The translations under genes were made by a program, and so were the position numbers. This document shows, piece by piece, positions 15,423-27,633 of a stretch of 64,000 bases of DNA. The notes under the pieces are model-generated. The model searched no databases. It saw nothing but the letters and a program-made list of their open reading frames with translations, and had not been told where the DNA came from. Position 1 is the stretch's first letter; every line of letters begins with the position of its first letter. Source of the stretch: Pampus argenteus (taxonomy: Eukaryota; Chordata; Actinopteri; Scombriformes; Stromateidae); contig CM072880.1 of NCBI GenBank assembly GCA_036937835.1, positions 3,276,001 through 3,340,000 of the forward strand, read 5' to 3'.

Positions 15423-17031
15423 ATTTGGGTCATCAGTATTGAGGTTGTGTGCTATATATACGCAGGACCTAAGGCTACACAGACTGCTTGTGCACCATCA
15501 GGCTCCAACCGTCAAACAATGCTTGGACAACACTTTGTTTTCCAGCTCAGAAGATGCTATGACGACAGAGAAAAGACCTGCGTCCATTTCACAATGTGCA
15601 ATTCATTTTGGTTATTTTTTCATACGCTATCGTTAATTATTGTAACCATAGCGACAATGCAAAGACCACGACTGATAACTGATAACGTCCCGAAACAGGC
15701 GCAGAATATGAAACGTGTTGCGTTAAAGTTACGTCGTTAAAGTTAGGAAAACATGACTTGAGCTCCTTGAGTAAGTCATAGAAAATACATACACAGATAT
15801 ACTTTGAATCGATCGGTAGCCAATCAATCACATTGAGACAACAGTTGATACCTCAAATTATCACATTCAGATATAAAAAATATGACAACAAGCAAAACAT
15901 TCAGCATAGAAATGATAAATTATTATCAGTTAACTCGAAAATGTAATAATGTTTGTTTGCAAGCGTTAAATAAAAATCACTATTTCTGTTTATTTTACTT
16001 TTTGTACATTTTTTTTATTATTATCTTTTATATACTATTGTATTTTCAAGCTATCAGCAAAACCCATCACACATAAACTGTAGAGTTGTGTTATTAATTC
16101 ACACTGTCAATGTGTGCTTTCAAAATGAGCATATGAAGAGGAAACGAAGAGACGAGAACGCATCTGCAAATTTCAAGTCATCGTGGAAGGATGAATTCAG
16201 ACGGGTGTTAATTTAATGCCTGCGTGGACGAACAGAAATGTAAATTATGTCTGTCGCCACACAGAGAGATGAGATGAGAATATACTGTATCTATATAAAG
16301 AGGCGTCTGGAAAATAAAAGTGTTATTTTATACATGACAAGGTTACACAATGTCCTCTCACGTCAATTACAGGGAAACAAGGAAAAGGCTGCAGCTGGGC
16401 GCCGAGATGCCGTCCATCAGAGGTTTGATAATTAGGAATCAGAGAGAGATTAAATTTACCTCTGCTGTAAATATTTTAAGTAAGGAGTCATTTTGCAGAT
16501 TTTAATTCAGCCCGACGTGGAAATCATCAACATATGATCCACCGTGCAGCTTTTACTCGCTCATTTGTCATTCCACGGCAGTAGAAAATCAATTTAGAAG
16601 ATGAGATTTCATTGAACTTAACACTCGTACAGATAGAAAATAGTCTTTTCTTCATATTTTAGTATGTATAGCGTGCAGGATAAAAAAACATAAAAGCAGT
16701 CTTCAACAATGCCTGAACACAGAGATACGTCTCAGGGATGAAGAATAGAGCATCGAGTGCTGGCCCTGCTGAGTCTCTCCCTTTCTCAATGTCGCTTTGC
16801 CATTTACAGTTGCATCACCGTGCGTGGGCGACTGTGTGCGCTTGCATAAGTGTGTGTGTGTTGGTGCGTGCAGATGGGGGGGGGGTGTGTCTGCGAGTGT
16901 GTGTGTGTGTGGGGATGTTTCTACGGTGTCTGCGTGTGCTTGTGGATGCGTTTCTGTGACTAGATGTGCCCCGAGGACAGATGTGGGTGCATGGCATTTC
17001 AAGATGTCAAAGACCTTTAGTTCTGTATCTG

Positions 17032-17074
<43 letters not shown>

Positions 17075-20000
17075 ATAAAACTAATACTTTTTCAGGTGCT
17101 GAATAAAAGACTTGGATGGATGAAGATTTATAATTCTAGTTTCTATATTGAATATTATATTTACATACATTTACAACATTTAATTATGAACATTCCCCTA
17201 AAAATAAAATATGTACATTAAACTGTTATATATGAATCTGATTAATTAAACTCAATGACAATCTGTGAGATTAAAATGTTGCTTTATTCAATTTATTAAA
17301 TACTGATACTAGTTTTCCACAGCTTTAGTTGTACTAATGTGAAAATAATAGACTAGTATATAAAAATAGTTTTGCTTTCTAATAGCTGGGAGAGTTACAA
17401 GAAAAGGTCCAATAGTACAGACGTCTATGAGAAAATACCTGTCGCAAGTATGGAGTCTTCTTCAATACGACATGATGTTCATATTGTAAATTATGGCTCC
17501 ATTTAAAATAGACGATAAAGCAGGTTATGATTTTTAACTAGCCATAATTAACAATAGCAATAGCATTATCACATTTAACATGAATTACTAATTCACTTTG
17601 CTAACCACGCTAGTTTATTAACTTTAGGATTAGCTTCAACCTCTCGTCTAAATTAGTGATTCGCTGTATGGAAGTTGAGCTAATCTGGTTTTATTGTTTT
17701 TAACTGATATAATCATATTTCCCTCATTGGGAACAATAACGACAGATGATTGATTGATGACTTGGAAAATTAGTAATTTAAGATTAATTCATAAAAACAC
17801 GGTTGAAATACATGAAATACATGTGCCGAGCTACCAAATCAACCTACTGCGGCCCAGATGAAAGACATGAAGCTAATGGACCTCATCCAGCAGCTGATAT
17901 AACCTCCCACCATCTACCACGCTCTCAAAGAACAAGAGGATACAACATCATTTCATGTTGTAATTATCAGGTAAATACCGTCCGAGTCATAATTACGACG
18001 AGGAAACGTTAAAGTAATTAAACCTAAACTGAACAGATGTAGCGTTATATATTATTAATGCATTTCCAGGTCTGTATTTTTTTTTTATATTCTGGGGAAT
18101 AAAATATTTGAATATCTTTGTACACAGTTCTTCCTTTTCAGACACGAGGCAATTCAAAGTGCTTACATTAAGAAAACACCTTAAGGTTGCATTTAAAAGA
18201 CAATAAAAACAAAACATATTTAATTTACTGGAAAGCTGCAACACTTCACCGTGCTTGTTGTTGGTCCGGCTAGCACCGAGTCTGAAATGACCTGAGGGGT
18301 CTGGACGGCTCGAGACCAATAGTAATAGGATTTTTAAATCTATCCGTTGGCACACAGGAAGCCAGTGAAGTGATTTAAGGGTCTCGGTGTAATACGCTCC
18401 ATTTTCTTGGTGTTAGTGAAGACTCTGGCATGAGCTACAGCCGTCTGAAAGAAGCCTCACCTGTCCAGCCACGCTAGCAGGCTCTTGGCGGCGGTGATGA
18501 GGTCGACCACGGAGGTAAGCAGATCATTGGGGAGCCGTCGTGAGCTTCTGCTCTCTGATTGGCTGCTGCGGCGGCGGCCGGATATGAAATTCTGCAGGTT
18601 TTTGGCCGAAGCTCCCAGTTTGTGAGCCAGAGTCCTCACGCTCTCCGTCTCCAGACCTGAGTTCTACACACACACACACACACACACACACTTTCCAATA
18701 CATATATATGTTACAGTATTTGAAGTACAACACAAGGACACGAACTTACCAGAGCACAGAGCAGGTCGACAGCCTCCAGTATGAGCTCCTGGTGTCCGAT
18801 GCGAGAAACCCCCAGCTCCTCCAGCTCGGCGTGACTAATCCTCAGCAGTCGCTCTCCACACACACCTCCACGTTCAAACACACACACGTACTGCTGCAAG
18901 CAGTCGTCCAGACCTGTAAACAAACACACATTCATTAAGATAAGATAATAAGATTACACACAATACACAAGGACAATAAATACATCTGGAGTGAGTGAGA
19001 GCAAAAGCAGATTTGTGACAGTATTTGTAGTTGATGAAAGTGTTTCTTACTGTTTGCACCAATTTAATCGCAAAGCATTTTGGGATTTGTAGTATTAGTG
19101 GAGCAAACAGCACCGGCAGCATGTTCACATCGGGTCACATTTCAGTCTTTTTGCAGCATATTTTGGCTTTTTTAGGATTTACTTTTAAAAGTGAAGTGAC
19201 ATGTAAGAGTGACAAAACAACACGAGCTGACAAACAAGGTTAAATACAGTCGATTCCTATTTAGAGGTGCTAATAGCTACTTAACTGCCTGTAATCATAT
19301 ACATTCATGGCAATTATGAGACTACATGATCAAGGTAGCTGGGAATAATGAGCGCTATAGGCGCCGGAGTGGACTCTCATCCCCACAACAACAGCATCAC
19401 TCTTCATAATCCATCCACTGCTCAGACACTCGAACACGTTCGGTCCCTGATCGATAATCAGACACATAATCAGCCCTCCAGAAGCACTAATCAGCTTTCA
19501 TCGCAGTACGTTCCTCTTTAAAGTCTGCCTATGGAGAGGACAGATTTCTTTTTTACTTCTGCTTGTACCAGTTTGTTTCAGATAATACAGCAGCTGCTGT
19601 ATCATGTTTCTGAGACATTTGAGCTTGTTTGCACTTTTGTAGATTTCAGCCCAACATTATCAAAGCCAGTGAAGCATGAGGTAAAAGTACAAAATACAGT
19701 ATGTTTTCAGAGACAGCCGAGGGCCACAAAGGAGCATTTTAGGCCTTGTTGAGAAAACATTCAGTTTCTGTCTATTTATGAGCTAAATGTGTGACTCTGA
19801 GGCCATTAAAAGGAGAGTAAATGGAGAGAGAAGGGAAATAAAGAAACCTCCTCTCCCACAGCACATAACTGATCATCTAGACTTCTACTGAAGCTCGACA
19901 TCGTTTTAAAGGTCTATAACAGTATGACTGCATGTTATACAGGTTTAGATTCATCCTGAGGATATTTGATGCAGGTGTTGGTCATGCTGCAGGTTTTACA

Positions 20001-22289
20001 TAAAAAGGGGAAGATCAGGATTCGTGATATTTGCATTGATAAAACCGTGAATGAACAGTGAATCTATGAACAGGTGATGGAGTTTCAGATGGGAAGTGAC
20101 AGTATTATAATCCTCTTTCCTAACATCCCTCATCCCTCTATTCTAACTTGACTGTACCTGTTTAATGATCTTAATGATATTTCTGTCTGCGCTCCTCAAG
20201 TCAATCAATCCCTAGATGCCTCTCTTTAAATAGCATCTCAATTCTGCTTTTCTTCCTTTTCAGATGTGCCATTGAGCAGCCGCCCCACCTCCCCCCATCA
20301 CCGCCATGACCCTCCTCCATATCCAGGGAGACCCGTCCAAAGGTTTTTCCATCAACCACCTGCTGCCTCCACTTCACCACCAGCAGCATGTCGACCCCGG
20401 AGGGATCCTGTGCTCTTTCATATCCTCATAAAGATGCATCACATCAATGAGGTCAAATTGCCAAATATCATAATATTGTTATACACTTCCAATTGATCTT
20501 TTCTTATTGAATTTAAGAAAGGTAATAAATTTACTGTATCTGTATCTGTAGGAAATGGGATGTAAAAAGTGCTTTTCTCGTCTTAAAAGTTACTTAACAC
20601 CAACACCATATATCTAAATTTAAATCACACAGCTGCAAAAGCATTATTCAGTCATTTATACAGTAGATGTACAGTAAATACATCTTGAAAACAAAAGCAT
20701 GGTTTTGAATAGAGATGAAACTACAGCGGGAGATTTTATGATGTTTTATCGATTTAAGAAAAAAAAAAAGTGGCCTCAGATCATCACTATATATTTGTGT
20801 CCAGCTAAAAGGAAGGAAACTCAATACCTGAAACAAGAGTGGAGAGACAGGAACAGAAGAGGTAATGGATGGGCAGTCAGGTAAGGCTTTACTCTCTGTT
20901 GTGTTGTGAGTATGTGTGGGGCAGTCTCTCTAAATCTGCAAGTGGGTGGGTGCATTATTTGTGTGTGTGTGTGTTTGGCTGGCCGGAGCAGGTTTGCTGA
21001 GTCAAAGGAAAGCAGATCAAGACAGAGCGGCTCAGCTGCAACCCCTGGCTCCCAGAACAATAAATGTATCCAGCTTCTAACCTCTTAACAAACAGCAAAC
21101 TGGCAAACACACAGAGTCACACCTTCAGGATTGAGCATTGATTTCCCACCGCTTCAAGTCTCCCGGCTTTATAACACACTCATCTATCATAACCACGCTA
21201 ACAAAGACGGAAGGAGGAAAAAAAACAAGATGGGAAGAGAGCGGAGGAAGGAAAAAAAAAAACGTCTCATAAGCCAGCTGTTAAATTGCATCCAAACTAT
21301 TTCACACACACTCCCACACACACACACACACACACACAGATTCCATCTCTCATCAGCGAGTGCAAACAGCATTTGTCGGCTTCTGCACTCTCCCTTCGAT
21401 TCCTCGCCTTCCTCAGCCGTCATATCTGAAGCTTAAATGAAGCATTCAGCTCCAAATTTTCATATATTCAGTCTGGAGAAAAAAAAAATAAAAAAATGAG
21501 GCTTGAAATCCATCAACAATAAAAAAAACACACACACATAAAGGAAGCTCGAGTCAATATCTTGGCTCACAGCTTCCATTGACGAACAGAAATGGGCTTA
21601 ATAAAAATATAATAATAATAATATGATCATGTGACTCTCTCTCACTGAGCTTTAAAGCATCTTTTTATCATCATTTTTGGTTTTCTGGCCTGTTTTGATT
21701 CTCTCTCACCGATCTTATGGCAAAAAAAAAGCTCTAAAGATCCGTGGCGTACATCACCAAAAGGCACCAAAAGACAGACAGTTCTGTTTCTGATTTTTTC
21801 TGTCACCCCTCCAAGTCAAGAAGTTTTACTTATTATGAAATACACTCTGTGTATCCATGACGTAGGTGAGCGGCCTGCAGAGTCTCCCTCAACCCCATCC
21901 AGCACCTTCGGGATGCACTTCAACACAGACCCAGACAAGCCTTCAGAACGATACGTTTTTAAACACATACTTTTAAACTTGCAGCACTTCTATTTTTAAC
22001 TCAATTAAGTCATCTGATCAACTTTCTCCACCAACAGCGAGACAGTGTGTTTTTTAATGAGTGTTAATAGCGGTTCGGTTCCTACTAGACGTGAAGCTGA
22101 TTAAAACAATGTTGGCTCTCGCACGCAAAGTGTTACTACTGCCGAGAGAGGCAGCGAAGCAGAAGGGGAGAGATACACCGTGCAACAAAAGTTCACTGAT
22201 AATCAGCATCGCTTATCGCTGGCAGAGAGGGAGAGCGTGAATGCCCCGAATACTGATGAGTCAAAATGTGAGTGACATCAGCTCGCACG

Positions 22290-22320
<31 letters not shown>

Positions 22321-22425
22321 CGAATGAAACAGAAACTAAAACCGTTATACAGGTAACATACAGTACACATACAGTGAAGTATGTAGTAAAAACAAGTTTT
22401 TCTATAAATTGACAATTACATACAG

Positions 22426-22470
<45 letters not shown>

Positions 22471-24197
22471 GTATAATCTGTGCAATCGTGTGTCTGCGTT
22501 TACAATTTAGGTGTACATTTGCGTGTGCGTTCATGTGTTTGACTGGTACAGAAAAAGCGTGATTCATAGCTGAGTCACACACTTAACTCCCACAGAGGCA
22601 CACTTTTCACAACAGCAGGCGAGCCAAACTCCTACAAAACACCCTCTATCGCTCTGTCACACACACACACACACACACACGTCTAATAAAGCTCGGTTCT
22701 GCGGTGACTTCTAGGATGTTTGAGAGGCCTATAAACGATCTGGCCCTCCCAGTCGGGTTATGTGTCATCTGTTCCAAGCGCTCTGAAGCTTCGGTAACTA
22801 TAAAAGTTAGACGAGCGTTCACGGTGTCCCTGGGATTTGTAAATGCACGATGTTAGAAGCCTGCTGGTTATTAGAAGTGAGTTTACAACCAGAACGGTGC
22901 CAGTTTGAAACTTACATCACGTATATGAACCAGGAAAACTCTGTCTTGTTTTGTTTTTTTTGTGCCTTTTGTGTGTATTTTAATTGCATCTCTTCCCTTT
23001 GTTTTTGTAGACTTTTCACAAGACTGTCTGTATTACGTTTCTCTCACTATCACATCAGTCTTGTGCCAATATAATTAGGCCTCATGCATGAAAAGTCAGT
23101 GGAAGGAGGCAAAGAAAATACAACTTTGCTCCAGGCAATGCGACAGCAAAGAAATGTCCATTTGAGTTAGACATGTTCATCAATCACTTTGGAGCAGGAC
23201 ACTGTCCAGGTGACAGTAAATGTTTTATTCCCATCATGAGAAAGCGGTCGCTGTTTTTTAAGCATCTTTCAGCTCATTGTTTTTGATTTCATGACTCACA
23301 GCTTTACTGTCACCGATTTTAATCCATCAAATTGGAGCTGTTTTCAGTTTAAATACTCTGATAAACGCATCGTTTTAGACATAGTGGAGCATTTAGCCTT
23401 TCGAGAGCCAGATATTTCTCTCAGGAGTTGGAGGAGACCAAAACAGAGCAAACAGGAAGCGAATAAGAGAGTGAATGTTGCACCTAAATTCATCAGGTAG
23501 CCAGAAACTCGACTGCAGATGAAGGCGATCGTTGTCTCTTTTACTCTAATAATTCAACATTATTGTGCTGCATTTAAAACCACATTTAAAACATGAAACT
23601 CATTGAACTCAACATTAATTGATGCATTGAAAGCCTGCTGTGCAGCAACCCGGTGCTTCATCATGCTGGAGTGAATTTGGCCTCTCAGTCATCAAAACAC
23701 GTGAAACCAAAGTTGCCTCGTGCATCATTTGTTTACTCAGTGCACGCAGCAATGTTTTCAGTCAATCTACATCCTCATATGTCTGATAATATCTCACATT
23801 TAGACTAAAAAAGATCAAGCTACCAGACCAAAGGCTGTGATTCTCACTCTGGCAGCTTTTTAACGTGACAGTGGTGTCATCAGATGTGCTCGCAAGGTGT
23901 TACGATAAATTTACAGCTGATTTTCAAGTCTAGTGTTTAATAAATTCCTGCAAGTGAAATGAGGAGAAATTCAATCGGGGCTTCCTGTGTCAACAGATGA
24001 TAACAGGACAATAAACGTGATAAAAAAAAACTCCCAGCATCCCCAGCAACATACGTTCTCATATTACCATTGAAGTGCACCACTCCCATATTGTTTTAGC
24101 CTGAGCCGTGCCAACACTACGCTGTCGCCAAGTCAACAATGCTCAGACCTTTTGGCCCCAAACGCTTGCATGGCATATGTGATGTGTACAGGTTATT

Positions 24198-24284
<87 letters not shown>

Positions 24285-24387
24285 TACAGTATATCATGTT
24301 TCCCTCTGTCGCCACAGACACACCCAACAGAACCAGCAGGAACCGAATACCACACTAAGGCATGCCACGTGTGTTATGTGCAGTGTG

Positions 24388-24420
<33 letters not shown>

Positions 24421-25850
24421 AAATGTCCAAGGACCCGGGTGGAGCCTTCTGTTCAGAGCGGGTGTGTGTGTGTGTCTGTCAGCTGTTCTGCACAGACGGT
24501 CTGAGGCGAACAACTCACTATCCACCCACACACTGACTGCACACACACACACACACACACACATATAAACACATGCCATATGCACATGACCAACCAATAA
24601 CCCATCCATGATGAGGCTCTGACAAACTGACACAGTACATCATGTAAATACATCTTTGTCATGATTTTTTTTTTTTTTTCATTTGCATTTTTATTGAAGT
24701 CTGTGTGTCAATAGATTAATTGACCTGCATTTTATGCAACAAACAGACGTGATGAATAACAGTTATTGTTAATATTAGTTGTTATTTAGTCATTTTTCTC
24801 ATGTGGAGGGACTTTGGATCGGAGCCCGATGAGACATGAAGCGATGATGTTTCTTGTTGTTGCGTCGCAGCAGGAGAAAAGTGGAATTAATTGACCTAAA
24901 TAAGGTGTTAATAAAGGTCAAAAGGTCAAATTAAAGGGTCAAAACTTTCATCATGTTGGACTTTATTGTGTTATTTTCTTTTCTTCTTGTGTGCAGTGTT
25001 GAGATGTTTACAACATTACACTGACTGACCTGAAGGGGGCGCCAAATTTTAAATTTTCTAAATACTTTAAAAGTTCACAGTATTTCTGTGTATTATGGTT
25101 GTTTTTATTTTATATAATTTAGTAGGTATTTAAATGCTTATATTATGGAGCGTTACTGGTCACTCAGGAGATAAAATCAACCTTTAAACTTGAAAGAAAT
25201 TATGATTTAATGACATTTATCGTGATAATTATCAAAATCGACTGAACTTTTTTTTTTTTTAAATCACAGTAACATTTTTGGCCTGTAGCTGGTAGTATAG
25301 TAACAGATAGATTTAGATGGCTGCAGCTTCAGATACATTATAAGTGTATTATGAAGGGATCTAATGGCCACTATTACCTGGATAACATGTCGATGTTCAT
25401 TTTAGCAGCCGACTATTATTAAAACATTGTAAACCGGTTGTTTACCTGCGACATGAACGGCCAGATGTTTCTGCAACTAGTGAAACTGCTTAATTATCTC
25501 TGTGCCAAATTCATATTTTTATGTGCAGAATTATTTCCATCCTGTCTCACTATGAGATGCACATCTTTCCAAGCGACATTTTCTCTTGAATTTTATAGGT
25601 TTTTATACAATTTTCTGTTTTCTAACATAATAATACATTTTGATAACCTTTACAGTAATGCACAGGCTGGATGTTTCGGTGTCTCAGGCGAACTCTCATT
25701 ACCGTCGCATCATGCTTCAGGGGATGCTAGCAGGAAGTGTAGCTCAGTGCTACCATGCAGTCGGTGACTTGGCTCTTGTTGTTTTGCCTATGCTTTATTT
25801 ACATCGTGCTACATTAGCTACTAGCAGTCTCTTTAGTTATAAGAAGCAAC

Positions 25851-25883
<33 letters not shown>

Positions 25884-26858
25884 GCTATGTTTTCTGTGCA
25901 TTTAGATTTTAGATTTGAGTTGCAGCTCTGGGTTTGGGTCAACCTTTAATGTATTTTCCTTTAACTCCTAAATGTTTTATTTATTTTGTCTTCATTGGAC
26001 TCTCTTTGTAACTGATGTGAATCCAAGTTTGACCACAGCCTCCAGAGACAAACATTTTACAGCAACCGTTTTGGCTTGTGGGGAAGGATACTAAAAATAC
26101 AGAGTTTGGGAGTTTGGTTATAACTTTAACGATCTGCACTTTTTGTTTTATCACCCAATAAAACCCTCAGATCCCTCACGTTTGCCCCCCAACTCAATTA
26201 CACTCTGTGTTTATCTGGTATCTGGAGGAATATTCAGGATATGGTGTCGCTATTGACTGATACCGAAGTCAAACTGGGTATATATTACTTGATAATGATG
26301 ATCACTGACAAAAGGAGTCCAGGAGGACATTTATTTACCAATTTCTGATATCAAAGTCCAGTGTGGCTGCAGAGAAGATGCAGAGTACGTCACATTGTCC
26401 GATCTCTCCACAGTAATGAGACAAATGCACTTCCAGTTCACAGCAGCGTGAACGCTGGAAAACACAATATATCAGCAGCAACAGCGATTTTCTTTTTAAT
26501 GTGTAAATGAGTTTTACAATGTTCACAGGCCTCTGGGTGCAGAGCTAATCAGCCGGGCTGCTAAATTATGCATGAAGATAATCTGTGGTCTGATCACTGC
26601 AAGCACTTATAAACAAAACTCAATTACATTTGAGGATAAATACAGTTTTAGGGGGAAGTTTGTGTGTGTTTCTAATGATGTTGTTTCTGTTCTAGTACGT
26701 CTTCATCTCAGTTTGACAGAAAGATGTTGTAAGTCTACATCTTCATTCTCATCAGTCCTCCTCTGTTAGTCTTTTTTTCTCTCAGCAGTGAAGTTTTCCT
26801 CCTGTCACTCACACATTACATCATCAACCACTGATCATCAGGTGCCAGGATGATGCAT

Positions 26859-26902
<44 letters not shown>

Positions 26903-27007
26903 CCCACGCAACATAACATCTTGCCAGCTTCTGTCTCCTTTACATTAATATATATACCAGTCATGATCAGGCATAGTGTGTATGTCTACATGTGTTTATC
27001 TGCATCC

Positions 27008-27046
<39 letters not shown>

Positions 27047-27115
27047 CGTGTGCGTGTGTGTACCTTTCATCCAGTCCACCACCTGGCTCGTGCTCCATTT
27101 GCTCACCGGCTCCAT
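1353..27115 (-). CDS. cnksr2: cnksr2, connector enhancer of KSR 2 (3' end outside window)
   Basis: Multi-domain scaffold that links Ras/RAF/MAPK and Rho-type signalling to membranes and, in neurons, to the postsynaptic density. I place 23 coding exons in transcript order: 27064-27115, 18750-18913, 18461-18663, 13967-14054, 13578-13619, 12901-13020, 12119-12178, 11733-11801, 11228-11374, 10210-10322, 9929-10083, 9576-9665, 8027-8241, 7186-7237, 5379-5554, 5217-5290, 5039-5110, 4550-4617, 4365-4462, 3684-3896, 2707-2848, 2263-2487, 1353-1540. Every junction has AG/GT and matching phase; together they give 942 codons without a stop. Domain order is SAM, CRIC, PDZ, linker, PH, then a Pro/Ser-rich tail. 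The PH domain and the tail motif GGKPRSFTLPRDS favour CNKSR2 over CNKSR3 (no PH) and CNKSR1. The final coding exon(s) are not found in 1-1352, so they should lie further left. Which teleost paralogue (2a or 2b) cannot be told. Confidence 0.93.
3451..3512 (+). repeat. tRNA-derived SINE head fragment
   Basis: The segment looks like a decayed tRNA promoter: an A-box-like TGGATCAGAGGCAGAGCGG at 3453-3471 and a B-box-like GGTTTGATTCC at 3497-3507. The phrase around GGTCGTCC..CGGTGGTTTGATTCC is common in teleost tRNA-derived SINEs. Flanks do not form a tRNA cloverleaf, so this is not called as a tRNA gene. It lies in the cnksr2 intron between exons 20 and 21. Confidence 0.6.
3684..5554 (-). CDS. 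cnksr2: cnksr2 exons 15-20: PH domain and proline-rich segment
   Basis: Exon 15 (5379-5554) carries SRRRVSCKALGRGDCEGWLW followed by FSQKWKKYWFVLKDNCLYWY, the start of the CNK PH domain. Exons 16-17 (5217-5290, 5039-5110) give AEGFVSLPEFKIDRASECRK and FKACHPKVKSFYFAA. Exon 18 (4550-4617) closes the domain with the helix RWLSRLNMAAVGYAERERI. Exon 19 (4365-4462) has KQDSPPPPYDTYPRPPS, a likely SH3/WW ligand, and exon 20 (3684-3896) is Ser/Gly-rich with RLSSTETSRSRSSQEDF. The PH domain targets the protein to phosphoinositides at the membrane. Confidence 0.93.
5555..7185. other. cnksr2 intron 14, no gene seen
   Basis: AT-rich intron sequence between the linker exon and the PH exons. It holds a short (AAAT)n run near 6410-6430 and no convincing exon on either strand. 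Confidence 0.6.
7186..10322 (-). CDS. cnksr2: cnksr2 exons 10-14: linker between PDZ and PH
   Basis: Low-complexity, Ser/Pro-rich linker: exon 10 (10210-10322) with SALQDLYIPPPPAEPY, exon 11 (9929-10083) with DEEEPVYCTTPTYG, exon 12 (9576-9665) with ISMPVECNWVGDYEDPAKL, exon 13 (8027-8241) with RYVGLTGGEERTSSDDYSSH and a basic run, and short exon 14 (7186-7237) ending SKNRKKNKG. The YEDP and Ser-rich stretches are plausible regulatory sites but this is inference. Exon 13 is the least conserved and the least certain at its 3' end; retention of its intron would add only three residues before a stop. Confidence 0.85.
11228..14054 (-). CDS. cnksr2: cnksr2 exons 4-9: CRIC domain and PDZ domain
   Basis: Exon 4 (13967-14054) reads SPFAAVADYSVTRNNVIQLC and exons 5-6 (13578-13619, 12901-13020) finish CRIC. 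Exons 7-9 (12119-12178, 11733-11801, 11228-11374) encode the PDZ domain: GMYIKSTYDGLHVITGTTE, then [20 protein letters not shown], then LTLKKRPQS and the PDZ-proximal segment APALLKNMRWKPLALQ. In CNK proteins this region binds partners such as PSD-95-type scaffolds and Rho-family regulators. All six exons keep phase. Confidence 0.92.
12071..12101. repeat. (GT)n microsatellite
   Basis: Pure dinucleotide run of about 15 units in the cnksr2 intron, 18 bases downstream (transcript sense) of the exon 7 donor. Confidence 0.95.
12844..12892. repeat. (CA)n microsatellite with a TCG interruption
   Basis: Nearly continuous CA run that starts just beyond the donor of cnksr2 exon 6, so the transcript carries a long UG tract near the 5' splice site. 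Confidence 0.95.
13858..13955. repeat. Compound (CA)n with a duplicated ~31-bp unit
   Basis: CA runs alternate with two identical copies of CCGTTCTTAGAGCAAACAC (starting near 13888 and 13919), so a unit containing unique sequence plus CA repeats has duplicated in tandem. It sits directly downstream of the cnksr2 exon 4 donor. Confidence 0.9.
14055..18460. other. cnksr2 intron 3 (4.4 kb), repeats only
   Basis: Between exons 3 and 4 I see no further exon. It contains (AT)n at 15099-15121, (TG)n at 15394-15422, an imperfect TG-rich block at 16850-16912, and a (TG)n run at 17034-17072. The 18230-18440 part resembles fish LINE tails (see findings). Confidence 0.6.
17034..17072. repeat. (TG)n microsatellite
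   Basis: Pure run of about 19 TG units in cnksr2 intron 3. Confidence 0.95.
18461..18913 (-). CDS. cnksr2: cnksr2 exons 2-3: rest of SAM, start of CRIC domain
   Basis: Exon 2 (18750-18913) completes the SAM domain, including ELGVSRIGHQELILEAVDLL, a typical SAM helix 5 region that supports oligomerisation or partner binding. Exon 3 (18461-18663) opens the CRIC domain (conserved region in CNK) with HKLGASAKNLQNFISGRRR and LPNDLLTSVVDLITAAKSLL. The acceptor of exon 3 is preceded by a (TG)n tract instead of a normal pyrimidine tract. Exon 3 is 203 nt, so skipping it would shift the frame. Confidence 0.92.
18666..18691. repeat. (CA)n tract at the acceptor of cnksr2 exon 3
   Basis: On the transcript strand this is a UG tract ending directly at the TAG acceptor (exon starts at 18663). 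It occupies the place of the polypyrimidine tract. Confidence 0.9.
18914..27063. other. cnksr2 intron 1 (8.1 kb), microsatellite-rich
   Basis: No gene seen on either strand. Besides the long CA run at 24201-24282 it contains CA/TG runs at 21303-21339, 22285-22320, 22427-22469, 22659-22681, 24384-24420, 24541-24562 and 26861-26901, and an (ATT)n run at 25852-25883. Open frames here are almost all repeat translations. Confidence 0.6.
24201..24282. repeat. (CA)41 microsatellite
   Basis: Uninterrupted CA run of about 82 bases in cnksr2 intron 1, one of the two longest dinucleotide arrays in the window. Such a run can form Z-DNA and is expected to be length-polymorphic. Confidence 0.97.
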
Positions 27116-27560
27116 CACCAGCGCCATCGAGGAAACTTTGCGCTGACTCTCCGTTACGCGCAAGCGGTGTTAACCCAAAACACAGCTCTGTCCGCCGGCA
27201 CACCTCCCCCTGACCCTGCCGCCCTCCTCGCTCCCTGCGCAGCCAGGTGACTCCTTCACACTGCCCTGTCCTGGAGCCCGGTGTCGTGTCCAGTTAACGC
27301 AGCGCAGCCCTCAGTGCGGGACAGTCCGGGCGTGTGTGCAGCGGAATCCGGTACATTCTCCTGCTCGATCCGCTCTGACATGTGTCGCCTGTCTCATGTG
27401 CGCCAGCGCGGTCCTACGAGTGTGTGTGCGTCTGCTCTCTCGCGTGTGCGTGTGTGTATATATATATATATGAGTGTGTGTGCGTGACAAAGGGAGATAG
27501 AGAGAGGTGTGCGCAGACGCTCCGTTACCGACAGCAGCAGTGTAGGATAGATAAGTCACA
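27060..27560 (-). promoter_or_regulatory. CpG-rich promoter region of cnksr2
   Basis: Around and upstream (to the right) of the start exon the sequence becomes GC-rich with many CG dinucleotides, unlike the AT-rich flanks, as expected of a vertebrate CpG-island promoter. It also holds TG, TA and CT runs, so the exact transcription start cannot be placed. Confidence 0.55.
27064..27115 (-). CDS. cnksr2: cnksr2 coding exon 1 (start codon, start of SAM domain)
   Basis: The reverse strand reads MEPVSKWSTSQVVDWMKG, the opening of the CNK SAM domain, with ATG at 27115 and a donor GGTA right after the last G (27064). The split glycine codon G|GT is completed by exon 2 at 18913, which continues LDDCLQQY. 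This exon is too short to stand out as an open frame. It lies in CpG-rich sequence and is separated from exon 2 by an 8.1-kb intron. Confidence 0.9.
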
Positions 27561-27579
27561 CCGGACTGCACACCCGACA

Positions 27580-27582
<3 letters not shown>

Positions 27583-27630
<48 letters not shown>

Positions 27631-27633
27631 TCT
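27583..27633. repeat. (CT)n microsatellite
   Basis: CT run of about 25 units with one TGTC interruption, in the upstream region of cnksr2. On the transcript strand it is a GA tract, a typical binding context for GAGA-type factors, but that role is only inference. Confidence 0.95.

Noticed and set aside
24139..24633. Open frames of over 100 codons rich in His-Thr or Cys-Val
   Set aside because: They are translations of (CA)n/(TG)n arrays, open in several frames, with no splice or codon support.
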